Notes: generated by a model not told the origin, from the sequence alone. A stretch of DNA of 64,000 bases from a virus (IMGVR_UViG_3300037875_000559:1-64000); one strand, 5' to 3'; shown: positions 7,879-15,864, counted from the stretch's first letter. Translations and numbers: made by a program.

Positions 7879-8057
7879 TGCCACTTTACCATTATCGCTG
7901 TAAAAAAGAAGAGTGTAAGCAAGAGTTTGAAAAACAACTCAAAATGTCAGACCCGAACCCCCCATGCCCTAAGTGTGAAGGCGAAGTTGATAAACTAATA
8001 CTACCGTCTACTTTCATTCTTAAAGGAAAAGGTTGGTTTAACAGTGGTGGTTATTAA
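7878..8057 (+). CDS. FmdB-type zinc-ribbon protein
   Basis: 59 residues: it starts MPLYHYRCKKEECK and has a second pair CPKC about residue 34, giving a two-knuckle zinc ribbon of the FmdB/CxxC-CxxC regulatory type (PLY.Y.C at the N-terminus is typical). It ends with ILKGKGWFNSGGY, again typical of the family. The ATG overlaps the stop of the preceding gene. A longer paralogue sits at 8967. The family is thought regulatory or metal-binding; the role in phage is unknown. Confidence 0.75.
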   Translation: MPLYHYRCKKEECKQEFEKQLKMSDPNPPCPKCEGEVDKLILPSTFILKGKGWFNSGGY

Positions 8058-8385
8058 CTTCCCTACTCAATATGTTCTTCCTGTTTCCATGATCTTTGTT
8101 GCCAACTGCGTTTTTTGGTTTAAGGGAAACTCAAAAGAGCTTTTTGACATAGATTGGTCGCCTTTTAGATGGTGGCTTTCAACGAGCTTGTTTACAAATT
8201 ATTTAACTTTGATCGCTTGGTGGAAACTCATTGAAATAGGAGATGTGTGGAAAGCAGGTGTAACTTGGGGTTTTTGCTCTTTAACCGTAGATCTTATTCT
8301 TAATTGCTATTTCTTTGGTTTTAATATGAAAGGTGTAATAGCTTTAGGTTTATGTGCTATTGCAGGAGTTGTTTCCCACATGTAG
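8044..8385 (+). CDS. Multi-pass membrane protein
   Basis: 113 residues from GTG 8044 (a second GTG follows directly; ATG 8080 is an alternative). Three to four hydrophobic segments: YVLPVSMIFVANCVFWF, STSLFTNYLTLIAWW, AGVTWGFCSLTVDLILNCYFF and GVIALGLCAIAGVVSH. The pattern recalls small four-helix membrane proteins, but no family motif is visible. It overlaps the zinc-ribbon gene by 14 bases. It may act in the host inner membrane, for example in exclusion or lysis; this is speculation. Confidence 0.55.
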   Translation: MVVINFPTQYVLPVSMIFVANCVFWFKGNSKELFDIDWSPFRWWLSTSLFTNYLTLIAWWKLIEIGDVWKAGVTWGFCSLTVDLILNCYFFGFNMKGVIALGLCAIAGVVSHM

Positions 8386-8397
8386 TTGCATTTTTTA

Positions 8398-8406
8398 TTT
8401 ATTTAT
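8398..8406 (+). promoter_or_regulatory. Candidate promoter element TTTATTTAT
   Basis: TTTATTTAT within an AT-rich stretch, 47 bases before the small reading frame at 8454. It matches the core of the repeated AGTTTATTTAT element at similar spacing from a start. It could also be chance in an AT-rich spacer. Confidence 0.3.
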
Positions 8407-8453
8407 ATTAGTCAAAGTCCTCATATTTCAAAGTTTTATATAGTGGGTTTCTA

Positions 8454-8540
8454 ATGTTGTATTTATGCGTGTTTGGTCTCTTTTACACTTACTCAAGTAT
8501 TTTTGTGGTTGCGTATCGTTCTTATCTCGATTCAGAGTAA
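8454..8540 (+). CDS. Possible 28-residue membrane peptide
   Basis: A short frame encoding a mostly hydrophobic peptide (MLYLCVFGLFYTYSSIFVV then a charged end SYLDSE), compatible with one membrane span. There is no convincing ribosome site (GGG 6 bases upstream). Support comes mainly from the promoter-like element about 50 bases upstream and from the gap it fills before the 8588 gene. It may be spurious. Confidence 0.25.
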   Translation: MLYLCVFGLFYTYSSIFVVAYRSYLDSE

Positions 8541-8587
8541 TAGTCTTTTTATCTTCTTTGTGGTTTTAGATATTGGAGTTTATAAAC

Positions 8588-8953
8588 ATGAAGAAACTTT
8601 CTGCGACTAAAAAAGAAATCTTAGTGGGTCTGAGTCAAGAAATACTTAATAGGGCAGCTAGTCTTACTGTGATCGCAAACTTTGAGCGTAAAATCATGGC
8701 TCGTCCTTTAGAGTTTTTTGTGGATGGGCATACTGTCTTAGTGAAGACACAAGGTTCTATAGTACAGCCTGACTATCTCATAACTTGTGACTGCAAGTTC
8801 TTTCGATATTCAGGGCCTGAATACTATGCTTACACAAATGGACACCTTTTAGGAAATCCGAGGGGCTCTGTTTCTTCTCCTAAAAAACGAGATCCAGATG
8901 GTATAAACAGAGTGTGTAAGCATATCGCTGCTGTTATGCGTGACTATTTCTAG
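8588..8953 (+). CDS. SWIM-like zinc-binding protein
   Basis: 121 residues from ATG 8588, preceded by GGAG at 8575; an upstream TTG at 8573 lies on the ribosome site itself. The C-terminal half has CDC at about 72-74 and CKH near residue 111, with a proline- and glycine-containing insert between, the CxC...CxH arrangement of SWIM zinc fingers. SWIM domains bind DNA or proteins. The preceding part is a strand-rich region (EFFVDGHTVLVKTQG). No enzyme domain is attached, so the role is unknown. Confidence 0.6.
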   Translation: MKKLSATKKEILVGLSQEILNRAASLTVIANFERKIMARPLEFFVDGHTVLVKTQGSIVQPDYLITCDCKFFRYSGPEYYAYTNGHLLGNPRGSVSSPKKRDPDGINRVCKHIAAVMRDYF

Positions 8954-8966
8954 GAAAGTAAAAACC

Positions 8967-9356
8967 ATGCCCTCGTATACATATCTTTGCAAGCCACCTT
9001 GTCAAAATGAATATGAAATTAACAATGTGCCGATGAAGGACTATAAGAAGGAAAAACCTTGTCCAAAATGTGGTACGATGAACATTAAGATTTTCCAACC
9101 AACAAAAAACTTTATTCTCAAAGGAGATGGTTGGGCTGGAAAAAACCATAGGATAAGTCAACAGATGCGAGCTAAAAATAAGAAACTAGATGCTCGTACT
9201 GCTGAGATGAAGCGTGATGCTCCAAATGTGACTCTCGCTCCTAATGTTGATGGAGAGCGAGTCGGTAGTTGGTCTGAAGCTCAAAAGCTGGCAAAATCCA
9301 AAGGGAAAGAAACAAGTTCTTACGAGCCTTTAATAGCGAAAGAGAGTAAAAAATGA
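8967..9356 (+). CDS. FmdB-type zinc-ribbon protein, longer paralogue
   Basis: 129 residues from ATG 8967 with AGGAAAG upstream. The N-terminal 55 residues parallel the 7878 product: MPSYTYLCKPPC, then CPKC, then FILKGDGWAG. The C-terminal 75 residues are a Lys-rich helical tail (RISQQMRAKNKKLDARTAEM) absent from the short copy. Two ribbons within 1.1 kb suggest local duplication. The stop overlaps the ATG of the next gene (ATGA). Confidence 0.7.
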   Translation: MPSYTYLCKPPCQNEYEINNVPMKDYKKEKPCPKCGTMNIKIFQPTKNFILKGDGWAGKNHRISQQMRAKNKKLDARTAEMKRDAPNVTLAPNVDGERVGSWSEAQKLAKSKGKETSSYEPLIAKESKK

Positions 9357-10081
9357 GTAGAGGGAGATTAATACCAAGTCTTAATTATAGAAACAAAGAG
9401 TTCATAGATATGCACTTACCCTCCGATTCTTTAAGAAATATGGATGGTATAGAACTATATGCAGCTTCTAATCTGACAGATGCTCAAACGAACCCTGCTT
9501 TTATTTTCTTTGTTTCTTATCAGTCTACGTTTTTTTCAGAGACAATCAGAAGAACAAATAGAAGAGGTGCATACGAGTCTACAAGAGGTCAAACGAGATT
9601 TATTTTCAATCTCAATGATTTCTCAAATGTCCCACAGGCAAACCAAACGAGGATTCCTCCCGATGGGGATATCGCCTATATCAGAGTTAGAGGCAGATAT
9701 AAAGACGGTACTTTTAGTCCATTGGGCCCTATAGTGGGTGTGCCTTCTTATGACTTTTTTGGAGTAACTGCACCAGTATTTACAACTATCGGTACTGCTC
9801 CAAACTTAGAGACTAATGGTGTGATACCTGATGTTTTAGGTGAAGGTTGTATGAATTTCCACCTCCCCTATTTTAGTCAGACCTTAAACCTTCAGAATAT
9901 TTCTTCCGCCCAAGGTGGAAGTAACTTATTCTTTTCTTGCGGTGCAGGTATGTCTCCTTCTATTTTGCGACCCGGAGAGAATTTCACTCTTACAGGGAGT
10001 GCAGTGCCAGAGTTTTTCTTAGGTGGTGAGGATGGAACTCCCCTATTCACAATAAGGTGTTCTCTTGTAAATAGAGGCTGA
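9353..10081 (+). CDS. Probable virion structural protein
   Basis: 242 residues, ATG overlapping the upstream stop. Predominantly beta-strand and loop composition rich in Asn, Ser, Phe and Pro, with segments such as PDGDIAYIRVRGRYKDGTFSP that look like fibronectin/Ig-type strands. No recognised family. Its position directly before three tandem virion-like paralogues suggests a tail-fibre or decoration protein. The call rests on composition and context. Confidence 0.45.
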   Translation: MSRGRLIPSLNYRNKEFIDMHLPSDSLRNMDGIELYAASNLTDAQTNPAFIFFVSYQSTFFSETIRRTNRRGAYESTRGQTRFIFNLNDFSNVPQANQTRIPPDGDIAYIRVRGRYKDGTFSPLGPIVGVPSYDFFGVTAPVFTTIGTAPNLETNGVIPDVLGEGCMNFHLPYFSQTLNLQNISSAQGGSNLFFSCGAGMSPSILRPGENFTLTGSAVPEFFLGGEDGTPLFTIRCSLVNRG

Positions 10082-10082
10082 T

Positions 10083-10093
10083 AGTTTATTTAT
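10083..10093 (+). promoter_or_regulatory. Candidate phage promoter element AGTTTATTTAT
   Basis: Exact 11-mer AGTTTATTTAT, 55 bases before the ATG at 10149, just after the stop of the 9353 gene. It would drive the three-gene paralogue cluster. See also 6690 and 56444. Confidence 0.4.
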
Positions 10094-10148
10094 GACCTTC
10101 CCTATTTCGTGAAAAAATAATAAGTTCTCTTTCTTAAGGAGTGATGAG

Positions 10149-10871
10149 ATGCCTACTCAAGTTTACGTTGTAGCAAGAAGACCCGAAATACAAAACGGAT
10201 CTGTCATGGTTACAGATCTATTTCCTAATAAAAGTCAATCAAACCCAACAATTGACCCTGCTCCCCAAAGTCCTCTTTATATAAAGATTCCTTCAATGGG
10301 GAAAAATGTGAATCTGTCAACACCTGTTGCGGGGACTTTGAAAGTTCGATTTCCTTCAAGAGGTCTTGTTCCTTTCCTCCTGAAAAATATTCAGCATGGT
10401 GCAGGTACTGCTTTATCGTTAGCAGAAGCTATCGTAGTTGCGGATTCGATCCTGCTTGCAGTTCGTGGTGGTGATACACTCAATGAAAATGCGATCAATA
10501 AGTTTCTCGAAGATGCGACCAATAATGTTTTGACTGTTCTCGATGATGGTGCTGGTAATAGTACCTCTGTCGCTACCGTTGAAGATATATTAAGAGTTCT
10601 TTCAGGTGAGACATATGAAGTTTCAGCGAATACTACTATTCAAGTCAATAATGTATTCGTCCCTGACATTAACCATCTTTACGGATTTAAAAAAGATCAG
10701 AAACATTTAGTTCCTGGAGACGACTCTTGGGTTATTTCCTTCAGAGAAGGTGGACTCAAAGGTTTGACCTCTGTTCGTGATGCCGTTTACGGTGATCTTT
10801 TTGCAGGTGTGAAATCAACTTCTCCTCTTCTTACTGTCTATGTTTCAGATGGTTCTTTGTTTGCCCTTTAA
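10149..10871 (+). CDS. Virion protein paralogue A (DLFPNKSQ family)
   Basis: 240 residues, with AAGGAG before ATG 10149. First of three tandem homologues. Shared features: an N-terminal strand pair followed by VTDLFPNKSQSNPTIDPAPQ (about 23-42), a central Ala-rich helix region, and an end with YVSDGSLFAL. The fold looks like a small oligomeric structural protein. The family function is not known to me; adjacency to other virion genes suggests a head or tail decoration or fibre subunit. It is the longest of the three. Confidence 0.55.
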   Translation: MPTQVYVVARRPEIQNGSVMVTDLFPNKSQSNPTIDPAPQSPLYIKIPSMGKNVNLSTPVAGTLKVRFPSRGLVPFLLKNIQHGAGTALSLAEAIVVADSILLAVRGGDTLNENAINKFLEDATNNVLTVLDDGAGNSTSVATVEDILRVLSGETYEVSANTTIQVNNVFVPDINHLYGFKKDQKHLVPGDDSWVISFREGGLKGLTSVRDAVYGDLFAGVKSTSPLLTVYVSDGSLFAL

Positions 10872-10888
10872 GAAATAGGAGATTTTCT

Positions 10889-11584
10889 ATGCCTTTTTTA
10901 TGTACTCCAAGAGTTTTAAACTCTACAGATGGTCGTGTTTCTGTTCAGATTACCGACTTATTTCCTAACAAATCTCAACACAGTGCTGTAATGACTCCTA
11001 ACTTCCAAGGGCCTGCTTATCTTCATGCTCATGGTAGGAAGTTGACAGAGACTGTTGCTTTGGATGGCGATTTCGCAACGACTACAGACTTAAGTGGGTT
11101 AGCAGTATATTTCTTGACTACTCTCATAGATAGTGATGGAGGTGGTGTTGCTCTTACTGCGGTTATGGCGAATGCTATTGCAAATGCTGTTATCGAAAGA
11201 ATGGAAAGTGGTCTCAGTCTTACAAAGGCTGATATGAATACCATCATTGTTGCAAAGACAGGTGGTGCTAACAATAATATGGATCTTGGAACTGCATCTG
11301 TTCTTGAGGTTCTTCAGATTGTTAGTGGCTATAAAACTTTCTCTGTACCCACAGGTCAAGATGTTGAAAACGGTGGTGCACAGGTAGCTTTAGACGCAAA
11401 TGTCCAAGCTGGCTTCTTCTCAACCCCGTATGACGCTAGTAAGTTGTTCTCTAAGTTCGACTCATCTTTCTTTGTTTCAGCTAGAAGTGGACAACTTAAG
11501 ATTGCCCAACTTCGTACTGACGCTAAAGGTAACCCAACGCCACTCGTTGTCTGTTATGCAGATGACGGTTCGCTCATCCAATAA
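10889..11584 (+). CDS. Virion protein paralogue B (DLFPNKSQ family)
   Basis: 231 residues, second tandem homologue, 17 bases after A with AGGAG upstream. It carries ITDLFPNKSQHSAVMTP at about 23, then YLTT-like LTTLIDSDGGG, a helix with ANAIANAVIERME, and ends YADDGSLIQ. It differs from the neighbours mainly in the central third. All three keep the same domain order and C-terminal DGSL, so they arose by tandem duplication and then diverged. Confidence 0.55.
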   Translation: MPFLCTPRVLNSTDGRVSVQITDLFPNKSQHSAVMTPNFQGPAYLHAHGRKLTETVALDGDFATTTDLSGLAVYFLTTLIDSDGGGVALTAVMANAIANAVIERMESGLSLTKADMNTIIVAKTGGANNNMDLGTASVLEVLQIVSGYKTFSVPTGQDVENGGAQVALDANVQAGFFSTPYDASKLFSKFDSSFFVSARSGQLKIAQLRTDAKGNPTPLVVCYADDGSLIQ

Positions 11585-11596
11585 GGAGACATAATC

Positions 11597-12244
11597 ATGG
11601 CAAGTCCTGTAATATGTATTAGAGATACTTCTATAAAAAATGGTCAGTTAATGGTTTCTGATCTTTTCCCCAACAAATCACAAGCAAGTGCCGTAATCGA
11701 CCCTGCTCCCCAAGGCCCTAGATACCTAAGAGTAGTTGAAGACGGAACTCCTGTTGTAGCCAACGATGTTGTTACTAGAAATGTTAGTGGTCTTACTGCA
11801 TATCTATTGACCACAATAGACGTTGAACAAGGCGGAGCTAATCCTACTCCTGCCCAAGCTGGTGAAATGTCAGCCACGTTATTAAAAAGAATGAGAAATG
11901 GGAATGAACTCACTCACGCCAAAATAAATGAAGCGATCATATCCGCAGGAGGCCAAGGAGGAGATTTTGATAATACAGGTCTTGGTTTAGGTGCTTCCAC
12001 TGCTACTGTTCAGAATATCTTGAGCATTCTTGGTGGTGCGAACTTTACTGTTTCAGCGGGTACGAGTGTAGATGGTTCTTATCTCTCTGTTGTAGATCAA
12101 GCTAGTCTTTTTGACTCTACGGTTTATGCTCCTGTCTTGGATGAAGACTCAAGCTTCCATATTTCTCGTGTAGAGGGCTTTCTTTCAAAAGCTAAGAGTG
12201 CTAACTTAGTTGTAGTTTATGCAGGGGACGGTAGCTTACTTTAA
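11597..12244 (+). CDS. Virion protein paralogue C (DLFPNKSQ family)
   Basis: 215 residues, third tandem homologue, 12 bases after B with AAGGAG upstream. It carries VSDLFPNKSQASAVIDPAPQ at about 19, LTAYLLTTIDVEQGGA in the middle, a helix with EMSATLLKRMRNGNELT, and ends YAGDGSLL. The N-terminus is closer to paralogue A (PAPQ) while the centre is closer to B (LTT, ERM/KRM region). Likely part of the same structure, perhaps a heteromer. Confidence 0.55.
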   Translation: MASPVICIRDTSIKNGQLMVSDLFPNKSQASAVIDPAPQGPRYLRVVEDGTPVVANDVVTRNVSGLTAYLLTTIDVEQGGANPTPAQAGEMSATLLKRMRNGNELTHAKINEAIISAGGQGGDFDNTGLGLGASTATVQNILSILGGANFTVSAGTSVDGSYLSVVDQASLFDSTVYAPVLDEDSSFHISRVEGFLSKAKSANLVVVYAGDGSLL

Positions 12245-12254
12245 GGAGTAATAG

Positions 12255-12470
12255 GTGAAGATCACTTTGCTAGATAGAAAAGCAATTGGAGCTTTCTTAG
12301 AGAAAAAGAATTTCGATGGACGTGTTATTTTTTCACAAGGGTCTGAGCTAAGAGCGTCTTGGGGCAAGAAGCCTCTCATAGCAAAGTGGGACAAACGAGA
12401 TAAACTTATCCTCATCCCTTCAGAAGATAAGGGTGTGAGGAAAGTCCAAGACTTTATGGGAAGAGAATAA
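12255..12470 (+). CDS. Hypothetical small protein
   Basis: 71 residues from GTG 12255, with AAGGAG 8 bases upstream overlapping the preceding stop region. Lys-rich alpha/beta composition (RVIFSQGSELRASWG, DKLILIPSEDKG). No family recognised. It sits 6 bases before the DUF5659-like gene, so they share a transcript. Confidence 0.6.
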   Translation: MKITLLDRKAIGAFLEKKNFDGRVIFSQGSELRASWGKKPLIAKWDKRDKLILIPSEDKGVRKVQDFMGRE

Positions 12471-12476
12471 AGTCTT

Positions 12477-12740
12477 ATGTTGAATGGTGTTGAAGAAATA
12501 GAGGATCAGTATAAGACCTCAGACTTATACTTTGCAGCCTATTTGAAGGTTGCAGGGTTAGAGTTTCTTTTTACAGAGAAGCAAGGTCGCAAGGTTATAT
12601 TTGTTTTCAGAAAAACAGATTCCATACAAGACTTGAAGAGAGGCTACTTTAATCGTTCGACTAAAGTCTTAGCTCTAAATTATGTAGATGAAATAAGGTC
12701 TATGAAGTCTCTCACCTACATGGCTAAATCAGACGTATAA
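12477..12740 (+). CDS. DUF5659-like protein
   Basis: 87 residues with the pattern I know from DUF5659: a YKTSDLYFAAYLKVAG start, a short strand pair (GRKVIFVFRKTD), YFN in the middle and a closing helix with EIRSMKSLTYM. Such proteins occur in phages and genomes as small stand-alone units; their function is unknown, possibly nucleic-acid binding. It is followed by a 44-base spacer with an inverted repeat before the outer-membrane protein gene. Confidence 0.65.
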   Translation: MLNGVEEIEDQYKTSDLYFAAYLKVAGLEFLFTEKQGRKVIFVFRKTDSIQDLKRGYFNRSTKVLALNYVDEIRSMKSLTYMAKSDV

Positions 12741-12756
12741 ACATAGTTTTCTTATA

Positions 12757-12775
12757 TCTCTCTTTTAAAGAGAGA
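12757..12775 (+). promoter_or_regulatory. Inverted repeat next to a ribosome binding site
   Basis: TCTCTCTTT and AAAGAGAGA face each other around one T, directly before GAGG, the probable ribosome site of the 12785 gene. A hairpin here could limit translation of the outer-membrane protein. Structure only; no experimental support. Confidence 0.35.
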
Positions 12776-12784
12776 GAGGTATTT

Positions 12785-13567
12785 ATGTTTCGTCTGATGT
12801 TTGTTTTATTTCTTTTAAGTCCATTTACTTCACATGCTCAAGTAAATATTGAAAACCAGAGATCTGGTAAAAAAGGGTTTCTTACGACTGTTACTGTTGG
12901 TTCTCAGTTGAAGAAAGGGAATAGTGATGTGTTTGATCTTAAGTCTTCATTAAGACTAGATCATAACACACAACACAACCATTTTTTCATCCTTACAGAC
13001 TATGAGTATGGACAGAGCAATGGTGAAGATTACAAGGGATCAAAATTCTATCATGTAAGAAATACATATAGGTTTCTTAGAGGTTTAGAAGGGGTGTTAC
13101 ATAAGTCAAATCTTGGAGTTGAAGGCTTTACTCAATATCAGAGTAATGTTTTCAGTGATTTAGAACTCCGTCAACTTCTAGGTTTTGGTCTTAGGTATGA
13201 AGAAGTAGATGACAGGGGGGTTAAGGTTTCAGCGAGAGATGTTTATGCTTTTGGTTTGGCCGGTATGTTAGAGTATGAGTCTCTGATTTCTGGCGAGGAG
13301 GGTGGCCTTTCTTTAAGGATGACAAGTTATATTTCTTTTAGAAAAACAACAGAAGGAAAAAACGCTTTCTTTTTGGTAGCCTATTTCCAACCCAAGGTAC
13401 TAAATTTAAAGGACTTCAGGGTCCTTTCAGAGTGTGGTGTGGAGTTTAAGTTATCTAGAAACGCTTTTATTCGCAATGCTTTTCAGTTTAACTATGACTC
13501 AAGACCTCCCACAGAAATAGAGAAATATGATTTATCAAACCTCGTTTCTTTGAAACTTGATTGGTAG
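12785..13567 (+). CDS. DUF481-like outer-membrane beta-barrel protein
   Basis: 260 residues with a clear signal peptide (hydrophobic LMFVLFLLSPF, cleavage after about SHA at 18). The mature part is made of alternating-polarity strands, with the DUF481 opening pattern GFLTTVTVGSQLKKGNSD, repeated Arg/Tyr-rich strands (KFYHVRNTYRFL, LGFGLRYEEVDD), and a final LVSLKLDW with the aromatic C-terminus needed for insertion by the BAM complex. It is predicted to sit in the host outer membrane. In a phage it may block receptors against superinfection or aid envelope disruption. A short inverted repeat overlaps its translation start region. Confidence 0.65.
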   Translation: MFRLMFVLFLLSPFTSHAQVNIENQRSGKKGFLTTVTVGSQLKKGNSDVFDLKSSLRLDHNTQHNHFFILTDYEYGQSNGEDYKGSKFYHVRNTYRFLRGLEGVLHKSNLGVEGFTQYQSNVFSDLELRQLLGFGLRYEEVDDRGVKVSARDVYAFGLAGMLEYESLISGEEGGLSLRMTSYISFRKTTEGKNAFFLVAYFQPKVLNLKDFRVLSECGVEFKLSRNAFIRNAFQFNYDSRPPTEIEKYDLSNLVSLKLDW

Positions 13568-13608
13568 CTTTTCAATGTTTTCTTTATTTCTTGCTGTATT
13601 GATATACA

Positions 13609-14592
13609 ATGCGGAATCTTTTAATTGTGGGGTGTAATACGCTAATGAGAAATATTATAAAAAAAGTAGCAAGTCATAAATATCAACGGACAAAGGTTGC
13701 AGAGAAGCATATCTATAAGACTTTTCAGAAAAAGGCTTGTGTGATAGCTCATGTGAACTCCGAAGGTTCTAGAGTTTTGTTTAAGAATAGAGATAGAAAC
13801 TATTCTCCAGAACTAAAAGTGTATCATACGCTTCGTAGGGGGGTAGAAATAGTCTACATGAAAGATGAGAATACAGGGTGGGTAGAAGGTGTAAATGAGT
13901 TTGGTATAGGTTTAGTGAACTCCGCCTTAATGGTTCTTTGGGATGAGAAAGAGGGTGGCAAAGGAAAAGGTAAAAAAAATGACTCTGCTACTTTGGGCAT
14001 TGTGGGGTCTAAAGACGCTAAAAGAATTCTTAGAGCATTGGAGTGTGAGACACTAGAAAAAGCGATGGAAGAACTTATTTCTTTTGAAGGAGGTATTCGA
14101 GGTCATACAATAGTTTCCGATGGTGTCCGAGCATTCTCTCTTGAACATACTGCAAAACACGCTCCCTATTACCAAGAAATATTAGAAGACGAAATCTTAG
14201 TTCGTAGTAATCATGGGTCGAAGTATCCTGATGCAGGTTATACAATAGGAGAGAACGCTCTTAGTAGTAAGCGTAGGATGCAAATCACTCTTGAGACACT
14301 TCCAAATCTTAAAATTGAAGAGATCGCACCCTCTCTTTATTCTCAGAAATATGTGGACGTGGGGAGTCCTTTCAATGTTGTCCGTAAAACGGACAATATG
14401 TACACTAGCTCTCAAATTGTATTAGATCTAAAGAGTAGGAAGATGGTGCTTTATCTGATCCCAGAAGAAGCGAGTTTTTTGGGTGTCTCTATAGATAAAG
14501 AAATAGAACAAGCCAAATGCTCTTTTGAAGTCAAAGAGTTCTCATTCTTTGATGAAGCAGGTGGTTTTGAAATCAAAAATGTCGTTTATTGA
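13609..14592 (+). CDS. Ntn-hydrolase (C45 / NRDE-like)
   Basis: 327 residues from ATG 13609; ATG 13645 is an alternative, and neither has a strong ribosome site. Seen: Cys44 followed by VIAHVNSEG and LFKNRDRNY, the nucleophile region of C45/NRDE-type N-terminal-nucleophile hydrolases; then GWVEGVNEFGIGLVNSAL, the family's GxNExGL...NS motif; later HTIVSDGVRAFSLEH and VRSNHGSKYPD, equivalent to substrate-pocket and NH motifs. These enzymes cut amide bonds and usually free the catalytic Cys by autoprocessing, which would remove the first 43 residues here. The substrate is unknown; cell-wall, signalling or antibiotic amides are possibilities. Confidence 0.65.
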   Translation: MRNLLIVGCNTLMRNIIKKVASHKYQRTKVAEKHIYKTFQKKACVIAHVNSEGSRVLFKNRDRNYSPELKVYHTLRRGVEIVYMKDENTGWVEGVNEFGIGLVNSALMVLWDEKEGGKGKGKKNDSATLGIVGSKDAKRILRALECETLEKAMEELISFEGGIRGHTIVSDGVRAFSLEHTAKHAPYYQEILEDEILVRSNHGSKYPDAGYTIGENALSSKRRMQITLETLPNLKIEEIAPSLYSQKYVDVGSPFNVVRKTDNMYTSSQIVLDLKSRKMVLYLIPEEASFLGVSIDKEIEQAKCSFEVKEFSFFDEAGGFEIKNVVY

Positions 14593-14601
14593 GGCTTAAG
14601 T

Positions 14602-15498
14602 ATGTCTGTATTGTTTAAAAAAAATCAAACCCTTGGTCGTGGCGATTTAGATATTTTTCTCACTAATAGTAATGGGAATGTTTCTAATGCTTCAGAAATA
14701 ACATACGCACTTTTCTTTGTAGATCCGGGCCCTCCAGAAGCAGATGTTCTTATAGGAGACCCTGTGAGGATACCTGAAAACCCTAGTGTTGGTGAATACT
14801 ATGCTTCAGTAAGAATCCCGCCATCTGCGAGCTATGGCACTTATCGGATTAGGTGGTCTTTGAAAGAACTTGTGAATAGTCCTGTTCAAACAGTTGTTCA
14901 AGAGTTTCAGATTATCCCAGAAAACGCTTCTTTTGGGATCTCTTTAAATAAAGCAGAGAAGGGGATGATAGATAAACTTAGAATGCTACTTCGAGATCAA
15001 AATCCTGATAAATACTATCACTTCAGACCTCCAGAGCATGAAGCGAACATTGGTGCATACAACAGAGTATTTGGTCAAGTATGGGAGGACGCTGAGTTCT
15101 TAGAATATCTTGAAAGGTCTTTAGATTGGTGGAATATGCAACCCCCTGAAACGGAGAACTTAACTACAATCCAAAACCTTGTGGATCGAAAGCCTGTTTG
15201 GAGGACACCTGTACTCCAAGGAGCGATACAGTTTGCAGCTATGGCACTCCAAGCTAATTGGATTGTAGATGAGTTTGACTACTCTATTGGTGGGATAAGT
15301 CTGAACATAGACCGTTCTTCTAAATATGAGAGTTTGAAGTCAAGTGCAGAACAGATGTGGAGTCAGAGCGTTGAAGCAAAAGCTCGAACTACAAAGTTTA
15401 TGAGAGGGCTTTCCCAACCGAAATATGGGATCGGGATTCGGTCGGCCTTTGGGCCCCACGTTGGTCGAGGTGTTTTATCTCCTCGTAACTTCATGTAG
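14602..15498 (+). CDS. Virion protein with N-terminal Ig-like domain (neck or tail-related)
   Basis: 298 residues. Residues 1-110 form a beta domain ending in GTYRIRWSLKELVNSPVQ that resembles the stand-alone 48018 product (GEYYVEWTIQRTQNSPLE), so the two share an Ig-like module. The rest is helical, with DNPDKYYHF-like and WVDEFDYSIGGISL segments. The last pattern is common in phage neck or head-tail connector proteins that carry a domain over the portal exit. It stands at the head of a run of neck-type genes to 18433. Role inferred from context. Confidence 0.5.
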   Translation: MSVLFKKNQTLGRGDLDIFLTNSNGNVSNASEITYALFFVDPGPPEADVLIGDPVRIPENPSVGEYYASVRIPPSASYGTYRIRWSLKELVNSPVQTVVQEFQIIPENASFGISLNKAEKGMIDKLRMLLRDQNPDKYYHFRPPEHEANIGAYNRVFGQVWEDAEFLEYLERSLDWWNMQPPETENLTTIQNLVDRKPVWRTPVLQGAIQFAAMALQANWIVDEFDYSIGGISLNIDRSSKYESLKSSAEQMWSQSVEAKARTTKFMRGLSQPKYGIGIRSAFGPHVGRGVLSPRNFM

Positions 15499-15507
15499 GA
15501 GATAACA

Positions 15508-15855
15508 ATGTCTGAACAAATACAACAAACAGAAGAGAGGGTGCAAAAGAAACTTTTAGATTTATTTTTCAAAGGTCTTTCCGCTCTAATGTTGCCTGTT
15601 CTAATCTGGGCGTACTCTGTTTCTTTGGATATCGCTATAATTAAAGATTCTGTTTCAGACCTAGAAGGTGACCTGGGTCAAGAGAGTGTGAGAATCAAAA
15701 CGAATACTTCTTCTATATCCACTAATAATAGTAAGATTGGTGATCTTAAATATGTTGAGAAGTACCAAAAAAAGATGGAGAAAGACTTAGACGATACTAA
15801 GAAATCTCTAGAAAAAATCCATATCGCTCTTGTTAAGATTCTTCAAAAAAAGTGA
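15508..15855 (+). CDS. Single-span membrane coiled-coil protein
   Basis: 115 residues: a short charged N-terminus, one membrane segment about 22-42 (LSALMLPVLIWAYSVSLDI), then a coiled coil to the end (SDLEGDLGQESVRI, KKMEKDLDDTKKSLEKI). This is the layout of i-spanins and of XhlA-like lysis proteins. The next gene encodes an exported coiled-coil protein, so the pair may be a spanin set, but that partner lacks a lipobox. AGGAG precedes the ATG. Confidence 0.5.
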   Translation: MSEQIQQTEERVQKKLLDLFFKGLSALMLPVLIWAYSVSLDIAIIKDSVSDLEGDLGQESVRIKTNTSSISTNNSKIGDLKYVEKYQKKMEKDLDDTKKSLEKIHIALVKILQKK

Positions 15856-15864
15856 GTCGCTTCC

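Noticed and set aside
7614-7937. Leftward frame encoding a hydrophobic protein opposite the 7606 gene
   Set aside because: It is the antisense of the Lys/Glu-rich repeat region, which yields Phe/Ser/Leu on the other strand, and it crosses two well-supported rightward genes.
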